NCBI GenBank assembly: GCA_024280875.1
Contig: JAJRPH010000256.1
Coordinates: forward strand, 1 to 13,375
Reading direction: 5' to 3'
DNA from: Deltaproteobacteria bacterium
GTDB lineage: Bacteria > Desulfobacterota > Desulfobacteria > Desulfobacterales > Desulfosalsimonadaceae
DNA: 13,375 nucleotides
Shown: positions 7,851-13,375 of the stretch, one piece after another
Layout of the letters: every line of letters starts with the position of its first letter
How positions within the stretch are numbered: the first letter of the stretch is position 1
Notes under the pieces: generated by a model
What the model was told of the DNA's origin: nothing
Databases searched by the model: none
Seen by the model: the letters and a program-made list of their open reading frames with translations, nothing else
Program-made: the position numbers and the translations under genes

Positions 7851-9491
7851 TTATGAAACATGATTACAAGAAAGAGGTCGAGGCTTGAAATCGAATGCCT
7901 CGCCTGGCACCGGAACCCCGTAGCTTCGAACCTGCTGGGCTCTCGTTAAAACTGCCGCACCCTCAAGAAGATTGAGGGCAATATCCGCGACTGTTCGGTT
8001 TTCGGATTTTTCCAGGTACGAACCCTTGACCCATGTATTAAAAGCGCCCATGGAAGGTCCACAACAAATTTGATAGTCTATCTTATGCGTTGGATCACCC
8101 TGGATGGCCCACATGGCGGAGTTGCCCAAATACCATTTAAAGATTAAACCCATGAGGTGTTTTGGGTTTTTTTCTGCTTTTTCGATTTCCGCCGGATCAC
8201 GCGTTGAAAAAAAATTACGGGTATCCGCCCATATTTTTTCCAGCGGGGCGTGAAATACATCTTTTTCCAATCGGGCTCTAACGTCTTGGGGAATTGTATC
8301 AATAGCGCTATTTTCCGAATAGATTGTATAGAGATTAGCAGCCCTGTTGGAAAACATGGTTCCGCGTTTTAATACCTGGACTTTGACACCCAGTTCGAAC
8401 ATGTCTGCAGCAGGTGCCATTGTCATGTCGGCAACATCGGCCATGGCCAGCATTTCTCTTCCTTCACGGGACAAACCCGATTCCACAGCTGATTGATTAA
8501 CGGAACCGGTGAGCACATATGCAGCCCCCATGGAAAATGCGGCGGCAATTGACGATGGCGTACCTAATCCTCCAGCAGCGCCTATTCTGATTGGGCGCTC
8601 ATACCCTTTTTGGGACGAAATTTCATTTCTCATTGCAAGAATAGTCGGGAAGAGGGCGGTAAGCGGCCGGTTATCCGTATGCCCTCCTGAATCCGCTTCA
8701 ACGGTGATATCTTCGGCAACGGGTATTTTGGATGCTAATATCGCTTCCGCTTTTGTTAATTTGCCCTGGGCCACCAGAAGATCAAGGATTTGTTTTGGCG
8801 CAGGTGACATAAACAACTGTGCCACCTCCGGGCGGGAAAGTTTTGCAAAAATAAAATTTTTTCTATGGATTCTTCCATTATTATCCGTAGATAAACCCTT
8901 ACAGGCATATCTAACGACATTTGGCGTAAGCGTCATAAACGCTGCGGCAGATACACGCTTCACCCCTTTTTTGAGGTAAAGATCAACCACTTCATCCTCA
9001 AGTTCAGGATCATTCGGGGAATGTATCAAGTTACTGCCCCATGATAGTCCAGAATCGCCAATGGCGTTTTTGATTTTATTTATGGCTTTTTCTATTTCTT
9101 TCAGAGGAAGTCCTGCTGCGCCAAAAAAACCTATCATTCCGGCTTTTGCCATTTCAATCACCATATCGGCGGATGCAATACCTCGGAACATGGCACCTGC
9201 AATATAAGGGAACCGTACTGAGTGGACCTCCAGAAAGGACCGCTCTCCCAGCCACTCCGGGTAAAGCGCGGGGAGTGTCGCCATGAGACGAAATCCCTCA
9301 TTTCTCATTCCGGATGCAAAGGAAACCTGGCCAGATAGAGACAGGCCCATCCGTCCGTTTAATCCTTCCTGTACCACATGAACCGGTTCACGCACTATGG
9401 GGATTACCGAAAGCAGGTCGCTTTGGGAAAATGCAGGATAAGTTGTTGTTGATTCCCAGAAACCTATTGACGAGAGGTGCTGACTTTGCAT
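7851..9491 (-). CDS. pfaD: PfaD-type trans-acting enoyl reductase (FMN, 2-nitropropane dioxygenase fold)
   Basis: A 546-residue protein, the usual size for PfaD. Recognisable blocks include YIAGAMFRGIAS (about 96-107), FFGAAGLP (122-129), NLIHSPNDPELE (154-165), VEADSGGHTDNRP (264-276), whose His271 corresponds to the conserved active-site histidine of the 2-nitropropane dioxygenase / FabK-like fold, GAAGGLGTPSS (304-314) for FMN phosphate, and DMTMAPAADMFELGVK (355-370). The C-terminal block KWYLGNSAMWA...DYQICCGP...GAFNTWVKGSYL is also characteristic of PfaD. The enzyme reduces enoyl-ACP intermediates in trans for the megasynthase. A GAGGA Shine-Dalgarno lies 10 nt before the ATG, and an in-frame TAA six bases upstream of that ATG excludes an N-terminal extension. 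It is the first gene of the pfa transcription unit and ends 12 nt before the KS-AT gene. Confidence 0.96.
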   Translation of the reverse strand: MQSQHLSSIGFWESTTTYPAFSQSDLLSVIPIVREPVHVVQEGLNGRMGLSLSGQVSFASGMRNEGFRLMATLPALYPEWLGERSFLEVHSVRFPYIAGAMFRGIASADMVIEMAKAGMIGFFGAAGLPLKEIEKAINKIKNAIGDSGLSWGSNLIHSPNDPELEDEVVDLYLKKGVKRVSAAAFMTLTPNVVRYACKGLSTDNNGRIHRKNFIFAKLSRPEVAQLFMSPAPKQILDLLVAQGKLTKAEAILASKIPVAEDITVEADSGGHTDNRPLTALFPTILAMRNEISSQKGYERPIRIGAAGGLGTPSSIAAAFSMGAAYVLTGSVNQSAVESGLSREGREMLAMADVADMTMAPAADMFELGVKVQVLKRGTMFSNRAANLYTIYSENSAIDTIPQDVRARLEKDVFHAPLEKIWADTRNFFSTRDPAEIEKAEKNPKHLMGLIFKWYLGNSAMWAIQGDPTHKIDYQICCGPSMGAFNTWVKGSYLEKSENRTVADIALNLLEGAAVLTRAQQVRSYGVPVPGEAFDFKPRPLSCNHVS

Positions 9492-9494
9492 TGT

Positions 9495-9593
9495 TTAAAT
9501 TTCCTCACAAGCAAAACGGTAAGTTGTCCCCCACGGCTGGACTTTTTCCGGATTCGTTGTTTTTGAAGAATGATAAAACAAAAGAATCCTCAT
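9495..9593 (-). CDS. Possible 32-codon upstream ORF in the pfaD leader
   Basis: An ATG at 9593 opens 32 codons that end in a TAA three bases before the pfaD start codon, in the same frame as pfaD. The peptide begins MRILLFYHSS and ends WGTTYRFACEEI. The pfaD Shine-Dalgarno lies inside its last codons, so translation of this ORF could be coupled to pfaD. The region just before its ATG (AATAAAG) is only a weak ribosome-binding site. I do not recognise the peptide; a chance ORF is quite possible. Confidence 0.2.
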   Translation of the reverse strand: MRILLFYHSSKTTNPEKVQPWGTTYRFACEEI

Positions 9594-9662
9594 CTTTATT
9601 AGTATGTTATTTTCAAAAATAGAGATAGCAGCACCGCCAAACAAAATCGCAATTCAGGTGGG

Positions 9663-9707
9663 AGAAAGAAAAACGGTGCAATAAAAGCATTAACCATTTA
9701 GCACCGT
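9663..9707 (-). terminator. Terminator-like hairpin in the pfaD leader (possible attenuator)
   Basis: Read on the minus strand, perfect 7-bp arms ACGGTGC and GCACCGT flank a 21-nt loop, and the second arm runs directly into TTTTTCTTTCT. Four more A:T pairs (TAAA with TTTA) can form inside with a two-base bulge. The shape fits an intrinsic terminator. It lies downstream of the TTGACA/AATAAT candidate, so it may be a leader attenuator. If the true pfaD promoter is nearer the gene, it may instead be a backup terminator for the reductase operon. The arms could also be an operator. Confidence 0.45.
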
Positions 9708-9777
9708 GTTATTATGACAAATTTTAATAAATATATGTTACTGAAAGTATACTAGACTTTTGCTAGCGAATAACTAG

Positions 9778-9852
9778 TGTTTTTTTTGTTTTCGGCAACA
9801 CCAATTTTCTCCATAACAATTTATTTTAATAGTATATTCTGTTTTTTTTGTT
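9778..9852. repeat. Pair of 13-bp direct repeats in AT-rich leader DNA
   Basis: The word TGTTTTTTTTGTT occurs at 9778-9790 and again at 9840-9852. An AGTATA word also occurs twice in the area (9746-9751 and 9831-9836). On the minus strand these give A-tracts close to and downstream of the promoter candidate. Low complexity makes chance a real possibility, although bent DNA or a regulator site could explain it. Confidence 0.4.
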
Positions 9853-9853
9853 A

Positions 9854-9882
9854 ATTATTGTTGATTTTTGTAGGATTGTCAA
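9854..9882 (-). promoter_or_regulatory. Sigma70-type promoter candidate for the pfa genes
   Basis: On the minus strand a perfect -35 hexamer TTGACA (9882-9877) is followed after exactly 17 bp by AATAAT (9859-9854), five of six matches to the -10 consensus, in an AT-rich setting. Transcription would start near 9847, giving pfaD a leader of about 355 nt. Other -10-like words (for example TATACT at 9751-9746) lie closer to the gene but lack a good -35. Confidence 0.55.
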
Positions 9883-9926
9883 AAATGGTAATTCAGACAA
9901 AATCACAAAATCCCAAATCCATATAA

Positions 9927-9956
9927 CAAACACCTCCTTATTAAGGAGATTGTTTG
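9927..9956 (-). terminator. Hairpin downstream of the HMG-CoA reductase gene
   Basis: On the minus strand CAAACA and CTCCTT pair with AAGGAG and TGTTTG around a three-base loop, with a small asymmetric internal bulge, giving about 12 base pairs. It begins 82 bases after the reductase stop. The tract that follows (TTATATGG) is only weakly T-rich, so it may be a weak intrinsic terminator or an RNA-stabilising 3' hairpin. Confidence 0.4.
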
Positions 9957-10038
9957 ACGTCGCGTTTCCTTCAATGACAAAAAAAAATAATTCATGGACT
10001 TTTCGTTCAGTAACTAATCTGAAATTCAGGATAAACCC

Positions 10039-11580
10039 TTACCGGTTCCTCCCATACCTCTCATGGGCCGATACCCATTCAAGAGAAGATACAGCTGTGC
10101 CAAGTGAAATTTCACCTGCTGCTGCAACAGCGGTAACGATCTCGGCAAACTTGAGGACTTTACCCGCTCCATAGCATCCTAATATATCGAGACATTCCCT
10201 CTGAGTGGGGAGTCCTGTGCCGCCTCCGTATGTACCGACGATCAGCGAAGGGAGAGTCAGTGAGGCGTATAGATCTCCTTCCGGTGTTGTTTCCATATTA
10301 ACCATGCCGGTTGAGGATTCCACCACGTTGGCCACGTCCTGCCCGGTGGCGATAAAAAGTGCGGCAAGGGCATTTGCGCTCTGAAGGCCGTTGCTGGCAC
10401 TACCGGCCATGAAAGTGCCGAGGTTAGAGACTTTCATATAATATTCACAAGTCTCAGGATCAACTTTTAATTGCTCAAGAAGCAGATCACGTTTGAGTAT
10501 AACTTCAGCTGTAACACGCTTGCCTCGTGTGTGTAGTGTGTTGATTATTGAAGCCTTCTTATCCGTGGTCATGTTGCCATCCATGTAGTAGCGACGGATT
10601 CCTTTGGAATGGTCCAGTATCCAGTTGCAGGCTGCAAAAGTGGCAGAGGTGACCATGTTCTGACCTGCTGCGTCACCGGTGGTGTAGTTAAAACGCAGGT
10701 AAACAAGCTTGCTGGTGAGGAATTTTTGTATATCGAGAAGTTTGGCAATGTTTGAGGACGCCTCAGCCTGTTTACGGATATCTTCGATATTCTCGTCTAC
10801 CCATCTGGCAAAAAAAAGCGCTTCCCTGGCAGAGTCGAAGACAAAGACCGGTGCCCGCTGCATAATGTCATCCGATATTGTTGTTGTTATGCCTCCGCAC
10901 AGGTTTATCATCTTTATACCCCGGTTGTAAGAGGCTACAAGAGTTCCCTCTGTGGTGGCAAGCGGGATCAGGAATTCACCATCGGCATGTTCTCCGTTTA
11001 CTTTCAAAGGACCGGCGAACCCAATCGGTACCTGAGCCACGCCGGTGAAATTTTCTATATTCCCCTGTGTCAACTTCGGGTCGAATGAATATTTATTAAT
11101 ATGCTCAAGCGTTACGCCGGAGTATGCTTCAATGAATTCCTGTCGTTTGTGGATTATTTCGGTTTCATAGTTGCGTGCCCTGTTGTGAGGAATCTTTGTT
11201 CCCGCGCTATCTTTTTCGATAATGGTATCATTGACCTCAAAGTTTAAGGGGCCGAAGGGTTCGGTTTGAAAGGCGAAACTTAAGCAATGCTCTTTATTAT
11301 TTTCCAGCGCATCGGTCTGCACATAAATGTCTACTGTCTGGCCGATAAGAAACCGGATCGGGTTATTCGTATCTACTTTCGATGCCTTTACCGGCTGGCC
11401 TTCTACTGTGGCAATGACTTTATCAAGCGGCATCTCATTGCCGTTTATTGCGACTTTTGACATGCCTGTTAATGTGGCATCTCCCAAGGGGTTTGTGAGG
11501 CAGAAGTTTACGCCATCTTTGACATTTGAAAGACTTCCCATTGCGTAAAGCTTTTGAAGGATCATAGATGGTATTTCCAT
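10039..11580 (-). CDS. hmgA: Class I-like 3-hydroxy-3-methylglutaryl-CoA reductase with extra N-terminal domain
   Basis: A 513-residue protein. The catalytic part (about 130-510) carries all four residues needed for HMG-CoA reduction: Glu211 in ATTEGTLVAS, Lys341 in MTTDKKAS, Asp415 in TGQDVAN and the C-terminal His506 in SAHERYG. ENFTG (176-180), DAAGQNM (303-309) and GTYGGGTGLPTQ (449-460) resemble class I (biosynthetic, NADPH-type) enzymes more than class II. The family converts HMG-CoA to mevalonate for isoprenoids. Residues 1-120 are a predicted soluble, beta-rich domain starting MEIPSMILQKLYAMGSL that is not part of the standard fold and whose role I cannot name; there is no membrane anchor. 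An AAGGAG Shine-Dalgarno lies about 8 nt before the ATG. The preceding gene ends 34 nt upstream, so they form an operon. No other mevalonate gene is in the window, so a different thioester substrate remains possible. Confidence 0.92.
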   Translation of the reverse strand: MEIPSMILQKLYAMGSLSNVKDGVNFCLTNPLGDATLTGMSKVAINGNEMPLDKVIATVEGQPVKASKVDTNNPIRFLIGQTVDIYVQTDALENNKEHCLSFAFQTEPFGPLNFEVNDTIIEKDSAGTKIPHNRARNYETEIIHKRQEFIEAYSGVTLEHINKYSFDPKLTQGNIENFTGVAQVPIGFAGPLKVNGEHADGEFLIPLATTEGTLVASYNRGIKMINLCGGITTTISDDIMQRAPVFVFDSAREALFFARWVDENIEDIRKQAEASSNIAKLLDIQKFLTSKLVYLRFNYTTGDAAGQNMVTSATFAACNWILDHSKGIRRYYMDGNMTTDKKASIINTLHTRGKRVTAEVILKRDLLLEQLKVDPETCEYYMKVSNLGTFMAGSASNGLQSANALAALFIATGQDVANVVESSTGMVNMETTPEGDLYASLTLPSLIVGTYGGGTGLPTQRECLDILGCYGAGKVLKFAEIVTAVAAAGEISLGTAVSSLEWVSAHERYGRNR

Positions 11581-11614
11581 AATGTCTCTCCTTAAATTGT
11601 ATAAACTTTTGTCA

Positions 11615-12589
11615 CTAAAAGAAATTTGAAATTTTAAACAGGGTTAATATTTCCCTGAAAGGAAGTTTTCCTTTATGAGAACAGAAAGTCTTGTACTCTT
11701 TGCCCCTGAATCTCGATTTTGTAAAATGTATGCCTTTAAAACTGTACATCATATTGCCGTGTTGATAAAGAAAACGGACCAGCTTTTTGGGTATACCCGC
11801 TTCATAGTAACTGTTCGTATCGCTTACGGCAAAGGCGGAAAGACCGAGATGGATCTGTTCAATCCCTTCTTTTTTGAAGATGTCCATAGCGTGAATCATG
11901 ATAGTGTAAAAGATACCCTGCCTGAACGACCGGCTGAAACGAGAAATATTGGGGACATAGCTTATAATTTTACCGCTTGAATAGATCGGATCGAAGAATA
12001 CAAATCCGATGAGTTCATCTCCCTGATAGGCAAAAAATTTTCTCGTTTGCTCCTCGTAATCCATATTTATAGGTCTGATGAGAAATCTGATTTCTCTGTT
12101 TTTGAGCTTTCTTGTCTTTATCCATTCTTTTGAAAATTGATTGTATCCGTTTTCATTGTAATTTTCCTGAACGTATATTCCTCTTTTTGCGGCTTGATTT
12201 AGTGATGTCCGCAGGATCTGTTTTTTTTTACCCTTTAGATCCCAGCTTTTCAAATCAATAACCGATTCGATACCTAACTGTGTCGAATTATATCCGAACT
12301 TTTCAAACAGGAGTTCTGCGATGGGTTCAGACACCTGGGCAAACCCGGCAGGCCCGCCCATTCGCAGAAATTCTCCGATTAGGGTTTCTTGATCTTCTAC
12401 ATTACACACGGGGTCCGATAATACGGCCCGGCGACCCCATCTTTGCTCATATGTGATGTAGCCAATGCCTGGCATATCAAAGTAGCGCATTCCCGGCTGA
12501 AGGGCTGAAAAAGACATGCAATGACTGCCGTATTTTTTAAGATACGATATTCTTTCTTGAAAACTGAACTTGTGTGTCGATTCCGACAT
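11615..12589 (-). CDS. DUF2156 / LPG-synthase C-terminal-like (GNAT-fold) protein, soluble form
   Basis: A 324-residue protein without membrane segments. It resembles the catalytic C-terminal domain of lysylphosphatidylglycerol synthase (MprF), a double GNAT fold that moves an aminoacyl group from tRNA to a lipid. Supporting blocks are an LRTSLNQAAKRGIYVQE-type basic helix and strand (126-142), DELIGFVFFDP (191-201), an SAFAVSDTNSYYEAG stretch (251-265), and the C-terminal MMYSFKGIHFTKSRFRGKEY (280-299), matching the usual aromatic-FKG...K.KF motif. Stand-alone members are common in bacteria and mostly uncharacterised, so aminoacyl transfer is only a family-based guess. The gene ends 34 nt before the HMG-CoA reductase gene. 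The ATG has no clear Shine-Dalgarno; a small GGGGCATCCCC palindrome (12593-12603) sits where one would be expected. Confidence 0.8.
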   Translation of the reverse strand: MSESTHKFSFQERISYLKKYGSHCMSFSALQPGMRYFDMPGIGYITYEQRWGRRAVLSDPVCNVEDQETLIGEFLRMGGPAGFAQVSEPIAELLFEKFGYNSTQLGIESVIDLKSWDLKGKKKQILRTSLNQAAKRGIYVQENYNENGYNQFSKEWIKTRKLKNREIRFLIRPINMDYEEQTRKFFAYQGDELIGFVFFDPIYSSGKIISYVPNISRFSRSFRQGIFYTIMIHAMDIFKKEGIEQIHLGLSAFAVSDTNSYYEAGIPKKLVRFLYQHGNMMYSFKGIHFTKSRFRGKEYKTFCSHKGKLPFREILTLFKISNFF

Positions 12590-12607
12590 AGAGGGGCATC
12601 CCCATGT

Positions 12608-12613
12608 ATTATA
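12608..12613 (-). promoter_or_regulatory. Possible -10 element for the LPG-like / HMG-CoA reductase operon
   Basis: A perfect TATAAT on the minus strand, 18 bases before the ATG at 12589. There is no good -35 hexamer at 16-18 bp. If used, transcription would start around 12601 and the mRNA would be nearly leaderless, beginning inside the GGGGCATCCCC palindrome. It lies between the repeat element and the gene, so it would make this pair of genes independent of the methyltransferase. Confidence 0.35.
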
Positions 12614-12656
12614 GATAGTGCACCGTTAATGGTTGTTTATATTTTTTGCTAATTTT

Positions 12657-12781
12657 GATGGCGTCGTAAAAAGTTCCACCATTCTTATAAAAAATGGAAA
12701 GGCGCACAAATTCTGAGGAATGAGGCATAGTTCGTTTACTCCGCAGTGACGAAGAATTTGGATTTTTTTTACGAAGCCATC
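12657..12781. mobile_element. MITE-like 125-bp inverted-repeat element
   Basis: The outer ends are inverted repeats: GATGGCGTCGTAAAAA (12657-12672) and, read from the other side, GATGGCTTCGTAAAAA (12781-12766), 15 of 16 matching. A nested pair CAAATTCT / AGAATTTG (12707-12714 and 12753-12760) lies inside, so the whole unit can fold as a long imperfect palindrome. It has no coding capacity. From memory, repeats with GATGGC-TCGTAAAAA ends are common in Desulfobacteraceae genomes; I cannot check this here. Its outer end overlaps the first two bases (on the plus strand) of the methyltransferase stop codon, so it marks the 3' end of that gene. Transcribed, it could form a hairpin between the two genes. 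Confidence 0.7.
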
Positions 12782-13375
12782 ATTTTTTTTGGCCCAGGAT
12801 TGAATAATAGCGTTCGTCAAAAAGCACTCTGAAATATTTCACCGTTTTTATTTTCAGGCCCAGTTCCCGCATGTGTTTCTGATAATCATATATGGGATGA
12901 AGCGCGTTTTTTGCGACAATCCAGAAGAACAGATCCGCCATACGCCAGTAGAGTATCTGAAAGAATTTTGCAATCAAATTACCCGTGGGGAGAGTCCAGT
13001 CTCCCACCACTACGAATCCCTCATTTTTCGCGAGTTTTGTCAGGTGGCTGAGGACCTGTGGCATCATTTTTTTTGAAAATACATTGAGGAAAAAGTGCGC
13101 AAATACCATATCATACGTTGAGAATTCATCTACCTCAAGGATATTCTGATGAAGCTGCCTAATGGGGTGTTTGAATTCCTTTTTACCAATTCCCTTATTA
13201 AATTTCTTCAGCATTGTTGCCGACAAATCTACGACCGTGACCTTTGCTCCAAGTTCGGCCGCTGCGATTGCGTCAATGCCGTGGCCAACACCGGCAAACA
13301 GGACATTGTCGTCGGGTTTGATCCTGTCAAGCATTGCGGTCTTGCATTTGTCTATTTGATTGAAGCTGTAAATAA
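12780..13375 (-). CDS. Class I SAM-dependent methyltransferase (5' end outside window)
   Basis: The frame is open to the right edge: 13 more sense codons precede the first visible ATG (13334), and they read like the run-up to a methyltransferase fold (IYSFNQIDKCKTA), so the true start lies beyond the window. Counting from that ATG, motif I is VLFAGVGHGID (11-21), the acidic residue after strand 2 is Asp36 in VVDLS, and FAHFFLNVF marks strand 4. The C-terminal half is hydrophobic and aromatic, as in methyltransferases of quinones and other lipids, but the substrate cannot be told. The gene ends in TGA after LGQKK, exactly at the edge of the inverted-repeat element, so its last codons may have been set by that insertion. 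Confidence 0.85.
   Translation of the reverse strand, partial: IYSFNQIDKCKTAMLDRIKPDDNVLFAGVGHGIDAIAAAELGAKVTVVDLSATMLKKFNKGIGKKEFKHPIRQLHQNILEVDEFSTYDMVFAHFFLNVFSKKMMPQVLSHLTKLAKNEGFVVVGDWTLPTGNLIAKFFQILYWRMADLFFWIVAKNALHPIYDYQKHMRELGLKIKTVKYFRVLFDERYYSILGQKK

Larger units (their letters stand above)
9492..10038. other. 547-bp intergenic region between the HMG-CoA reductase gene and pfaD
   Basis: No substantial gene is seen here on either strand. On the minus strand, in transcription order, it holds a 30-nt hairpin (9956-9927), a TTGACA/AATAAT promoter candidate (9882-9854), a very AT-rich stretch with two copies of a 13-bp word, a 7-bp-arm inverted repeat followed by a T-run (9707-9663), a possible 32-codon ORF (9593-9495) and the pfaD ribosome-binding site. 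If the promoter is right, pfaD has a leader of roughly 355 nt, which is long for a simple housekeeping gene. Confidence 0.7.

Noticed and set aside
9314..9622. A 102-codon plus-strand ORF over the pfaD start
   Set aside because: Antisense to the beginning of pfaD and its leader, with no recognisable protein features.
9631..12626. Shared GCACCG(T) words at 9631, 9701 and 12620 as a common operator
   Set aside because: The words are only 6-7 bp, their surroundings do not align, and this many matches in a few hundred intergenic bases could arise by chance.
12626..12820. A 64-codon minus-strand ORF between the LPG-like and methyltransferase genes
   Set aside because: It is built mostly from the inverted-repeat element plus the out-of-frame tail of the methyltransferase gene.

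Overview
The window carries most of a multidomain polyketide/fatty-acid-synthase-like lipid cluster of the Pfa (polyunsaturated fatty acid / 'secondary lipid' synthase) family, plus three neighbouring genes. All genes lie on the minus strand, so transcription runs from high to low coordinates. Codon use, moderate base composition, AT-rich intergenic DNA, the Pfa-type synthase and a 125-bp palindromic repeat with GATGGC-TCGTAAAAA ends together suggest a deltaproteobacterium, probably a Desulfobacterales-like sulfate reducer. That placement is an inference from family knowledge; there is no rRNA or marker gene here to prove it.

Layout in transcription order: (1) 13375-12780, a class I SAM-dependent methyltransferase whose 5' end lies outside the window. 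(2) 12781-12657, a MITE-like inverted-repeat element touching the methyltransferase stop codon. (3) 12589-11615, a soluble DUF2156 / lysylphosphatidylglycerol-synthase C-terminal-like (GNAT-fold) protein. (4) 11580-10039, a class I-like HMG-CoA reductase with an uncharacterised N-terminal domain. (5) 10038-9492, a 547-bp intergenic region holding a hairpin behind the reductase gene, a good sigma70-type promoter candidate, a terminator-like hairpin in the leader and a possible small upstream ORF. (6) 9491-7851, pfaD (FMN enoyl reductase). (7) 7838-4575, the KS-AT half of pfaA. (8) 4538-897, the ACP-ACP-ACP-KR-DH half of pfaA. (9) 864 to the left edge, the start of a second ketosynthase gene, probably pfaC-like.

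The most notable observation is that items 7 and 8 lie in the same reading frame, separated only by one in-frame TAA (4577-4575). The 12 sense codons after the TAA carry on a linker of the kind found between AT and ACP in PfaA proteins. The pair is therefore one pfaA gene broken by a single stop codon (recent nonsense mutation, natural fission with reinitiation, or sequence error). A second notable point is near-perfect DNA identity between the ACP repeats, including a 128-bp stretch with no differences between ACP2 and ACP3.

Functionally, PfaA/PfaC-like KS domains would extend a chain held on the ACP phosphopantetheine arms with malonyl units loaded by the AT. KR, DH and PfaD would reduce, dehydrate and reduce it again, giving an unsaturated or partly reduced lipid. 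No separate acyltransferase (pfaB) or phosphopantetheinyl transferase (pfaE) is seen; they may lie beyond the left edge or elsewhere. Whether the reductase, the LPG-like protein and the methyltransferase belong to the same lipid pathway is unproven.
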